Shown piece by piece: positions 1 to 5,650 of a DNA stretch of 10,165 bases. Made by a program: the position numbers and the translations under genes. Origin of the DNA: Myxococcales bacterium (lineage in GTDB: Bacteria; Myxococcota_A; Polyangia; Polyangiales; Polyangiaceae); the NCBI GenBank assembly GCA_023248785.1, contig JAHFDX010000091.1:1-10165 (forward strand), read 5' to 3'. Within the stretch, counting starts at the first letter, position 1; the number at the start of each line of letters is the position of its first letter. Below the pieces are notes generated by a model. It worked only from the letters and a program-made list of their open reading frames with translations. It was not told where the DNA came from and did not search any database.

Positions 1-322
1 CTGCGTCGAGTGCTCGGCGGGCTCGTCGCACATATGCGCGAAGAAGCATCAACGTGCCCCACGCGATTGCGAGAAATACAAGGAATGCGAGGATGACTGC
101 GAGAAGGACAAGCGCGTCGCCCCCGCTTCCGGGGATATCGCAGCCAACGTCGCAGCTTGAACAGCCTTGATTCCCGGCACAGGTGTCGCTGAGAAATGCG
201 ATGGGCGCGAAGAAGACGGAAAGCCAGGCGAGGTGTCGCGGGGCACGCACGAGACTCACGTCGGGGAATCGTTGAATCTCGCCTCCTTGACGATAGGGGT
301 CGCGAAGCGCCGGGGATGTCAT
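1..322 (-). CDS. Membrane protein with four-cysteine segment, partial (C-terminal part beyond left edge)
   Basis: An open minus-strand frame runs from ATG (322-320) off the left edge, giving 107 visible residues. Its ATG overlaps the TGA of the upstream ychJ-like gene as ATGA, which suggests translational coupling. The visible part has a polar N-terminus, a moderately hydrophobic stretch at about residues 31-45 (LAWLSVFFAPIAFLS), a short segment with cysteines at 48, 54, 57 and 61 (spacing C-x5-C-x2-C-x3-C), and a strongly hydrophobic helix at about 70-94. An arginine-rich tail (R95, R99, R100, R102, R103) follows and points to a cytoplasmic side after the helix. The four cysteines could bind a metal or form disulfides between two membrane segments; this is inference. 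A weaker alternative start is GTG at 259-257. I do not recognise the family. The convincing signs that it is coding are the coupling to the upstream gene and the clean helix followed by positive charges. Confidence 0.6.
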   Translation of the reverse strand, partial: MTSPALRDPYRQGGEIQRFPDVSLVRAPRHLAWLSVFFAPIAFLSDTCAGNQGCSSCDVGCDIPGSGGDALVLLAVILAFLVFLAIAWGTLMLLRAYVRRARRALDA

Positions 323-792
323 CGAATCCAATCATGCACGAACTCTGGATCGAGCGGATGAGAGGCGGGTCTGAGAACGCCGTCGCAATAGGTCCACCCG
401 ATGCTACGTACGCGCTGAAACGTAGCGCGCTCAACGAACGAACATTCTTTTCCTTTTTGAAATACACGCGCGAAAAACACGACGATGCCCTCGTTGTCTA
501 TGGGCTCTGGCGCGTGGACAATCGTGAGCCCCATGTATCGGTGGGTGACGCAACACTCGCGCAGTGAAGCGCGAAGAAGCGCTTCAGAAGCAGCGCCTGG
601 GTGCGAAGGATGAAGCGTGCGCACCAGATGATCCACGTCACCTATGGCGAACGCAGTGAATCGCGAACGCATGGTGTGTTCTGGATGCTCGAGACAAGAC
701 GCATGGCTCAAACGGGGTCGACAGCAAACGCCAAAGGGGAGGCCGCTCTGGCAGGGACACGCCGACGACGATCGAGGTTTTGAGAGAGACAT
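319..792 (-). CDS. ychJ: YchJ-family (UPF0225) protein with SEC-C-like zinc motif
   Basis: This 157-residue protein matches the YchJ family in length and layout. Residues 12-24 (CPCQSGLPFGVCC) form the N-terminal cysteine-rich SEC-C-type motif, which in relatives binds zinc. Residues 41-63 (MRSRFTAFAIGDVDHLVRTL and on) are the hallmark opening of the NTF2-like YchJ middle domain. The C-terminal part has the expected beta-rich pattern (VFFARVFQ, then ERATFQRV, then a W-x-Y-x-DG-like WTYCDG at 133-138). The family's biochemical role is not established; SEC-C motifs elsewhere mediate protein or ribosome contacts. No strong Shine-Dalgarno sequence precedes the ATG, but a TACAAT hexamer lies just upstream. 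Its TGA overlaps the ATG of the next minus-strand gene, so the two probably form an operon. The four further cysteines (33, 80, 81, 136) are more than usual for a protein of this size. Confidence 0.85.
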   Translation of the reverse strand: MSLSKPRSSSACPCQSGLPFGVCCRPRLSHASCLEHPEHTMRSRFTAFAIGDVDHLVRTLHPSHPGAASEALLRASLRECCVTHRYMGLTIVHAPEPIDNEGIVVFFARVFQKGKECSFVERATFQRVRSIGWTYCDGVLRPASHPLDPEFVHDWIR

Positions 793-828
793 TGAACGCG
801 TGCTTATTGTACTTCTTGAAGCCGCCCC
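793..828. promoter_or_regulatory. Short divergent intergenic region with a possible minus-strand -10 box
   Basis: Only 36 bases separate the divergent ychJ-like and SRPBCC start codons. On the minus strand, TACAAT at 811-806 is one base from the sigma-70 consensus -10 and sits 13 bases before the ychJ ATG. No good -35 lies at the right distance. On the plus strand, no convincing -10/-35 pair is visible, so the promoter of the SRPBCC gene may lie inside ychJ. This is a motif reading only. Confidence 0.25.
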
Positions 829-1284
829 ATGTTCTCAATCAAAAAGACCATCCTCGTCGATGCATCGCCCGAACGATGCGCGGAAGCACTCTCCGATCCG
901 ATTCGGCTTCAACGCATTGATCGCAAGGTCGATCGGATGCAGGCCATTGCGGGCTCGAACCCCGAACAGATCGAGCTTCACGGCCGACTTGCGGCGATGC
1001 CGTTTCGACTGCGACTGACCGTGGATCGAAAGGCCGACGGTGGTTTTGTGGTGCGAGGTCGGGCCGGTCTCTTGCGCGAATTTGAGGCGCGTTTCGATCT
1101 TGAAGCGACCGATGGCGGCACGCGAATCACGCACACCGAATCCTACCAATTTGCGTTTGCGAGCGTATTGGAGCGGTGGATCCGCCCGAAGTTCACGACC
1201 ATTGTCGACGAGGAACTCGATAGGCTGCGGGTTTTCATCCGCGATGGGTGGAATGTGGAGTTGCCCTGGAATCCTCCGCGGTAA
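829..1284 (+). CDS. SRPBCC (START/Bet v1-fold) family protein
   Basis: This 151-residue protein begins FSIKKTILVDASPERCAEAL, the usual first strand of an SRPBCC domain followed by the 'a-s-p-e-x-v' helix. A variable beta-sheet region follows (QIELHGRL, FRLRLTV, FVVRGRAG, FEARFDLEA), then GGTRITHTESYQF at about residues 96-108, and a long C-terminal helix (WIRPKFTTIVDEELDRLRVFI) that closes the hydrophobic pocket in this fold. Length and order fit the polyketide cyclase/dehydrase and CoxG-like branch of the superfamily, whose members bind hydrophobic ligands. Sequence alone does not give the ligand or any enzymatic activity. A weak ribosome site (GAAG, about seven bases upstream) precedes the ATG. 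It is convergent with the neighbouring methyltransferase, 27 bases apart, so a functional link to the central cluster is not implied. Confidence 0.75.
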   Translation: MFSIKKTILVDASPERCAEALSDPIRLQRIDRKVDRMQAIAGSNPEQIELHGRLAAMPFRLRLTVDRKADGGFVVRGRAGLLREFEARFDLEATDGGTRITHTESYQFAFASVLERWIRPKFTTIVDEELDRLRVFIRDGWNVELPWNPPR

Positions 1285-1291
1285 GGATTCC
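1268..1291. terminator. Perfect 8-bp inverted repeat over the SRPBCC stop codon, possible bidirectional terminator
   Basis: GGAATCCT (1268-1275) and AGGATTCC (1284-1291) are perfect reverse complements with an 8-base loop (CCGCGGTA) that contains most of the TAA stop. It lies between convergent genes, where a two-way terminator would be useful. There is no T-run after the stem on either strand, so it is not a canonical intrinsic terminator. Confidence 0.3.
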
Positions 1292-1311
1292 TCATCACCT
1301 CACCCAAAAAG

Positions 1312-2538
1312 TTACACGTCGACTAGGTGAGGCATGTAGAGGATCTCACGTCCGAGAAGATCAATGAGCAATCGGACGGCCTTGTCCTTCGGTATGCCTT
1401 CGCTTCCGAGAATGTCGACGAACGCCTGCGCGTGGAATGCATCGACCTGATCTCTCAGCGAATAGAGTGCGTTGCACAACTCCGAATCGGTGAGGATCAC
1501 GAGTTCTTCGGTGCGGCGTCGATATCCGATTTTTTCGACACGTTGCGATCCAGGAAGAATGCGCACTTCGCTCGAGATAGAGACCTCAGGGCTGACTGCA
1601 ACGGCGGTTTTGAGGAGCTCCTCCACGGTGCCCGGTATCTGGCGCAGTTCATTGTCCTTGTGACAGAGCAGCAGCTCATGCCGGTCGCGCCAAAAGAGTT
1701 GTTCGATGAGCCGATACTGATCACGCGGCTCGAGCTTCATGGCTCGATCACGAACCTCGCCGGCGGGCAACAGATCCTTGACGCTCCACTCGTTAGGGCT
1801 GCTCCAACGAAGCAATCGTAGGCCGGCACCCTCAAGTAAGGTGAAGAGCTCTTCGACGTTGTAACTGGTTTCGTTTACGTGAAGATACCGGTCCACGAAC
1901 TCCGCATCGGCCACGCTGGCTGCGTCGTTCCAAATGCCGGTTGTAAGTGCGTCACTTTTAACAGCGCTTGCAAGCGCTCGCCCGACGGAAAGACGTTCAG
2001 TCAACGGCCGGTCGCGTGGTGCGAGCACGTCGAGTGATCGTGCCAGTCTGTAAAGGGAGTGCCTTCCGTCGCGCGCATAGACCATGAGCGCAATCACGCC
2101 ATGGGGTGCGAGGACTTCGCGCAATCGGGTGAGACCGTGCCGCGGATCGGTCATGTGGTGCACGACGCCCGACGAGTAGATCACGTCGAACCCGTTTGCG
2201 GGCGTTTTGAGGCCCTCAAGGGTCATCAGGTCGATCTCTTGATAGCGGACGTTCTTAATTCCGCGTCCTACCGTCATTTGTTCGGCGTCGAGAAGGGCTT
2301 GCTTTGTGATGTCGACACCGAGAATGTTGACATCGGGATTGGTGATGGCGTGACCAATTGTGCCGATGCCGCGCCCGCATCCGGCGTCGAGTGCGTGCAA
2401 AGGGCCCGCCGCCTTTCGCGGCTTCTTCACATAGCTAAGAAGCAGGCGCACGCTGCTTGACGACCTTAGTGTTGGATGACCCGACGGATAGGGGAACTGT
2501 TCGTACATCGCGCGCACATTCGCCGTCGTGGTGTCCAT
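1312..2538 (-). CDS. Class I SAM-dependent methyltransferase with extra C-terminal domain
   Basis: This 408-residue protein opens with VRAMYEQFPYPSGHP, the 'YE..PYP' leader common to a group of bacterial SAM methyltransferases. A Rossmann-type domain follows: motif I LDAGCGRG (50-57), the acidic end of strand 2 GVDIT (74-78), motif II-like EIDL (101-104) and SSGVVHHMTDP (122-132), the post-motif loop of Methyltransf_11/25-like enzymes. The catalytic domain ends near residue 245. The remaining ~160 residues are additional; the last ~65 (LVILTDSELCNALYSLRD to the end) look helical, with a leucine pattern reminiscent of a small winged-helix or PqqD-like module. The substrate is unknown. The gene diverges from the amidotransferase/ligase operon, so it may share a control region and act in the same pathway; this is inference. 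The ATG at 2538-2536 is supported by the leader motif, although its ribosome site (AAGG) is about 14 bases away, which is long. Confidence 0.85.
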   Translation of the reverse strand: MDTTTANVRAMYEQFPYPSGHPTLRSSSSVRLLLSYVKKPRKAAGPLHALDAGCGRGIGTIGHAITNPDVNILGVDITKQALLDAEQMTVGRGIKNVRYQEIDLMTLEGLKTPANGFDVIYSSGVVHHMTDPRHGLTRLREVLAPHGVIALMVYARDGRHSLYRLARSLDVLAPRDRPLTERLSVGRALASAVKSDALTTGIWNDAASVADAEFVDRYLHVNETSYNVEELFTLLEGAGLRLLRWSSPNEWSVKDLLPAGEVRDRAMKLEPRDQYRLIEQLFWRDRHELLLCHKDNELRQIPGTVEELLKTAVAVSPEVSISSEVRILPGSQRVEKIGYRRRTEELVILTDSELCNALYSLRDQVDAFHAQAFVDILGSEGIPKDKAVRLLIDLLGREILYMPHLVDV

Positions 2539-2641
2539 GGCATCTCAATCTACCTTTTTTCCCCATCGTGAGGGGGCGGTCGAAACTTTCTCGGATCAGG
2601 AGCTTTGGAAGCCGGATACGCTCAACCCGAAGGAGCGGCTC
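2539..2641. promoter_or_regulatory. Presumed divergent control region between methyltransferase and five-gene operon
   Basis: If the NAD-synthase-family gene begins at 2642, these 103 bases are the only non-coding DNA able to hold promoters for both the minus-strand methyltransferase and the plus-strand operon. I see a run of T then C (2554-2564) but no confident -35/-10 pair in either direction. The plus-strand frame is open through this region, so it may instead encode an N-terminal extension. Its role is inferred from gene layout only. Confidence 0.3.
2630..2635 (+). promoter_or_regulatory. Shine-Dalgarno site that decides the start of the NAD-synthase-family gene
   Basis: AAGGAG lies six bases before ATG 2642-2644. 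It is the strongest ribosome site near this gene. None is seen before the earlier in-frame GTG/GTG/ATG codons at 2528, 2531 and 2537, so 2642 is preferred as the start. Confidence 0.6.
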
Positions 2642-3625
2642 ATGTTTTCGCGCGATGTACTAACGATCGATACGAAGTCTGTCACTGAAGAAATTGCGGC
2701 TGCGATTCGTGAGCAAGTGTTGGCGAGGCTTCGCAAGAAAGGCGTGGTCGTGGGTCTGTCGGGAGGCATCGACAGTTCCGTGGTCGCGGCGCTTTCCGTC
2801 CGTGCGCTGGGCAAGGAAAAAGTTTTTGGAATTTTCATGCCTGAGCGGGATTCATCCGGTGATTCTCTGCGTCTCGGACGATTGATGGCCGAATCAATGG
2901 GCATTGCTTCCATCCTCGAAGACATCGCGCCAGCGCTGATTGGTGCGGGCTGCTACCAGCGCCAGAACGAAGCCATTCGGATGCTCTTTCCGGAGTACGG
3001 CGATGGGTACAAATGCAAGATCACGCTGCCATCGGTTCTTGATTCCGATCGCCTTAACGTTTCACGTCTCACCATCGAAACCCCGACGGGCGAGCAAAAA
3101 TCTGCACGGATGACACCGGCTTGCTATCTGCAGCTCGTCGCGGCAACGAATTACAAGCAGCGCCTTCGAAAGATGACCGAGTACTACCACGCCGATCGGC
3201 TCAACTACGCCGTCGCGGGAACGCCAAATCGGCTCGAGTACGATCAGGGTTTCTTCGTGAAGCAAGGAGACGGTGCAGCCGACTTCAAGCCGATTGGGCA
3301 CCTTTATAAGACGCAGGTCTACGCACTGGCTGCGGAGCTCGGAGTGCCCGCGGAAATTCGCTCGCGTCCTCCGACGACCGACACGTTTTCAATGGAACAG
3401 ACCCAGGAGGAGTTCTACTTCGCGCTGCCGTACGACAAGATGGACCTGTGCCTTTATGCGCACAATCACGGGGTGTCCGCTGCGGACGTTGCGCGCGTGC
3501 TTGAACTCAAAGCAGAGCAAGTCGAACGCGTGTTCAAAGACATTGAGGCCAAGCGTCGGGCAACGGCGTACTTGCACACGCCGCCATTGTTTGTGCACGC
3601 CGTGGGCGAGATTCACAAGGTCTAA
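2642..3625 (+). CDS. nadE: NAD synthase-family ATP-dependent amidoligase (no glutaminase domain)
   Basis: From ATG 2642 this is a 327-residue member of the NAD+ synthase family. Visible motifs are the PP-loop SGGIDSS (40-46) that binds ATP pyrophosphate, the SSGDS loop (71-75), GTPNRLEY (193-200, in place of the usual GTxNxxE), KQGDGAADFKPIGHLYKTQV (207-226), the PPTTD loop (243-247) and the closing YDKMD (264-268). The family adenylates the carboxylate of deamido-NAD and forms an amide from ammonia. There is no nitrilase-type glutaminase domain, so ammonia must come from solution or another protein. The segment at about residues 92-165 is longer than in short canonical NadE enzymes, and the substrate loops differ, so a non-NAD carboxylate substrate is possible. 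It is first in a five-gene operon, two bases ahead of an AsnB-type glutaminase/amidotransferase. A longer frame from 2528/2537 would add 35-38 residues and overlap the divergent start. Confidence 0.85.
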   Translation: MFSRDVLTIDTKSVTEEIAAAIREQVLARLRKKGVVVGLSGGIDSSVVAALSVRALGKEKVFGIFMPERDSSGDSLRLGRLMAESMGIASILEDIAPALIGAGCYQRQNEAIRMLFPEYGDGYKCKITLPSVLDSDRLNVSRLTIETPTGEQKSARMTPACYLQLVAATNYKQRLRKMTEYYHADRLNYAVAGTPNRLEYDQGFFVKQGDGAADFKPIGHLYKTQVYALAAELGVPAEIRSRPPTTDTFSMEQTQEEFYFALPYDKMDLCLYAHNHGVSAADVARVLELKAEQVERVFKDIEAKRRATAYLHTPPLFVHAVGEIHKV

Positions 3626-3627
3626 CC

Positions 3628-5634
3628 ATGTGCGGCATCGCCGGGATTGTTTCACTTAGAGAAGGGCTGACGCCACCAAGCATCGAGTCGCTGCGTCGGA
3701 TGGCGGGCGCCATGCATCACCGTGGGCCCGATGAGTTTGGCGTGTATCGCGACGCGCACGCGGGGCTCGCACACGCACGCCTTTCGATCATCGATCTTGC
3801 AACGGGTCAGCAGCCGCTGGGCAATCTGGACGGCTCGATTCACATCGTCTTCAATGGCGAGATCTTCAACTACGTCGAGCTTCGCGAAGAGCTCCTGAAA
3901 AAGGGGCGCAGATTTCGCACGCAAAGCGATACGGAAGTCATCGTCGCGGCGTGGGAGGCGTGGGGCGAGGAGGCATTCGATCGCATGAACGGGCAGTTTG
4001 CGTTTGCCCTGTGGGATGCAAACAGGAAGCAGCTCGTACTTGTCCGTGATCGCGTGGGGGTGCGCCCATTCCACATCGCAGTGCATGGGGGTCGTCTCTA
4101 TTTTGCGAGCGAAATTAAGGCGATTTTTGCTGCGTCCGATGACATTCCGCGCGAGCTCGATCCACACGGTATGGACGAGACGTTCACGTTTTGGACTGTC
4201 GTGCCGCCGCAAACTCCGTTTCGTGGTGTGCAAGAACTTGAACCGGGAACCTATCGCATCATCAACTGCCTTTCGGGTGATCCCGTTGGCAAGGCCCGGG
4301 CCTTTTGGACGTTGCGGTATCCCGAGGGGCCAGGAGCCGGCGAAGGGGGCTTTCGCGGATCGTTCGGGGAGGCTGTCGAGGCCGTCGAAGCAACTCTCAC
4401 GGAAGCGACCCGACTTCGCATGGTGCGCGCGGATGTCCCTGTGGGTAGTTACCTCTCGGGTGGTCTCGATAGTTCGTACGTGGCTGCGCTCGGGTTGATG
4501 CACCAAGGCGAGAAGTTCTCGACGTATTCGCTGAGGTTCGACGACGTCGAGTACGACGAGACCGAATTTCAACGTCGGATGGTGCAGCACCTAAAGAGTG
4601 ATCACCATGAAGTTATTGTTTCGAAGCGCGACATCGCCGAAGTATTTCCCACGGTGATAACGCACACAGAGCGGCCCATCCTACGGACGGCGCCAGCACC
4701 TCTTTTCCTTTTGTCGAGACTGGTGCAGCAGAGCGGCATCAAGGTGGTCCTCACGGGTGAAGGCGCAGACGAAATGTTCGCTGGCTACGACATATTTCGC
4801 GAGGGTAAGGTTCGCCGTTTTTGGGCGAAAGATCCCAAGTCGAAGGGTCGACCCCTCTTGCTCGATCTTCTCTATCCCTACCTCGCTCGAAGCCCGGTGT
4901 CGCAGCGAGCCATGGCCATCCAGTTTTTCGGGCGCGATCTCGACAAGGCAAAACTCCCTGGCTTTGCGCATGGGCCGAGATGGCACGGGGCCTCTTCCAT
5001 CAAGCGTCTATTTTCGAGAGATCTCGCCGCCGCGCTCGCGCGGTTCGACGGGCAAAAACGCCTCATTGAAACTTTGCCAGGTACATTTTCGTCGTGGGGG
5101 CCGCTTGCGCAGGATCAGTATCTTGAGGTCCGCACGCTCTTGTCCGGATACCTCATGTCTTCCCAGGGCGATCGCATGCTGATGGGCAATTCGGTCGAAG
5201 GGCGCTTTCCGTTTCTCGACAAGAACGTGATGGAGCTCGCGAACAGCTTGCCCGCCGCGTACAAACTCAAGGTGCTCGACGAAAAGCACGTCCTTAAGGC
5301 TGCCGCGCGGCGAGTGGTTCCCAAAGAGATTCTCGATCGAAAGAAGCAGCCGTATCGCGCGCCCGATGCGCTTTCATTCGTTGGAGAGGGAACGCCCGAG
5401 TACGTTCACGCGATGTTGAGTGAGGATTCGGTTGCACGCGTCGGGGTGTTCGAACCAAAGGCAGTTGAGAAACTCTGGCAGAAGTGCCGCGCCCAGGCCA
5501 GTGGCCAATTTTCGAATGCGGACAACATGGCGCTCGTTGGAGTGTTGTCGACGCAACTTTTGCACGACGCGCTCATACACACACCTCCACGCCCGCGCGA
5601 GATTCAACTTCGAACGCTCATTGACCGAGTCTGA
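3628..5634 (+). CDS. asnB: AsnB-type glutamine-dependent amidotransferase (asparagine synthetase family)
   Basis: This 668-residue, two-domain protein is complete. The N-terminal Ntn glutaminase has the nucleophile Cys2 (MCGIAG, exposed after Met removal), HHRGPDE (30-36), Arg51, FNGEIFNY (75-82) and SDTE (100-103), the standard glutamine-binding set. It should release ammonia from glutamine. The C-terminal synthetase domain has the PP-loop SGGLDSS (277-283), the conserved TGEGADEMFAGY (376-387) and EGRFPFLD (524-531), so it should adenylate a carboxylate and amidate it. It is longer than the 554-residue E. coli AsnB and resembles the longer family members found in secondary-metabolite and polysaccharide clusters. 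The usual 'RDR.GI.PLY' reads RDRVGVRPFH (140-149) here, a modest departure. A good ribosome site (AAGG, 3617-3620, seven bases before ATG) lies within the end of the preceding gene. True asparagine synthesis remains possible, but the operon partners favour another acid. Confidence 0.93.
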   Translation: MCGIAGIVSLREGLTPPSIESLRRMAGAMHHRGPDEFGVYRDAHAGLAHARLSIIDLATGQQPLGNLDGSIHIVFNGEIFNYVELREELLKKGRRFRTQSDTEVIVAAWEAWGEEAFDRMNGQFAFALWDANRKQLVLVRDRVGVRPFHIAVHGGRLYFASEIKAIFAASDDIPRELDPHGMDETFTFWTVVPPQTPFRGVQELEPGTYRIINCLSGDPVGKARAFWTLRYPEGPGAGEGGFRGSFGEAVEAVEATLTEATRLRMVRADVPVGSYLSGGLDSSYVAALGLMHQGEKFSTYSLRFDDVEYDETEFQRRMVQHLKSDHHEVIVSKRDIAEVFPTVITHTERPILRTAPAPLFLLSRLVQQSGIKVVLTGEGADEMFAGYDIFREGKVRRFWAKDPKSKGRPLLLDLLYPYLARSPVSQRAMAIQFFGRDLDKAKLPGFAHGPRWHGASSIKRLFSRDLAAALARFDGQKRLIETLPGTFSSWGPLAQDQYLEVRTLLSGYLMSSQGDRMLMGNSVEGRFPFLDKNVMELANSLPAAYKLKVLDEKHVLKAAARRVVPKEILDRKKQPYRAPDALSFVGEGTPEYVHAMLSEDSVARVGVFEPKAVEKLWQKCRAQASGQFSNADNMALVGVLSTQLLHDALIHTPPRPREIQLRTLIDRV

Positions 5635-5638
5635 TCTC

Positions 5639-5643
5639 GAGGA
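5639..5643 (+). promoter_or_regulatory. Shine-Dalgarno site that decides the start of the ligase gene
   Basis: GAGGA sits seven bases before ATG 5651. The reading frame is open far upstream, from 5420, but that part overlaps the well-conserved asnB C-terminus. This site therefore fixes the start at 5651. Confidence 0.6.
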
Positions 5644-5650
5644 ACAAAGC

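Noticed and set aside
2..160. Plus-strand open frame with a cysteine/lysine-rich peptide (CVECSAGSSHICAKK at its start)
   Set aside because: It is the complement of the minus-strand frame that encodes a clean transmembrane helix and is start-coupled to ychJ; the cysteine pattern is a by-product of leucine/alanine codons read in reverse.
49..246. Minus-strand 65-codon frame from GTG
   Set aside because: Serine-rich low-complexity translation in a different frame from the coupled membrane-protein frame; no ribosome site and no family resemblance.
644..1018. Plus-strand frame spanning the ychJ/SRPBCC gap
   Set aside because: It overlaps two better-supported genes in other frames, and its arginine/serine-rich translation has no domain.
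1298..1332. CCTCACC/GGTGAGG inverted repeat as a terminator of the methyltransferase gene
   Set aside because: Seven-bp stem with a 21-base loop; the T-run on the minus strand falls inside the loop, not after the stem, and one arm is in the coding region.
3652..4590. Long open frame antisense to asnB
   Set aside because: It lies wholly opposite the strongly motif-supported AsnB glutaminase and synthetase regions; the translation is basic and without domain motifs, typical of a GC-rich shadow frame.
5420..5650. Possible 77-residue N-terminal extension of the ligase
   Set aside because: It overlaps the conserved end of asnB in another frame, is arginine-rich and unlike ANL enzymes; GAGGA before ATG 5651 gives the proper start.
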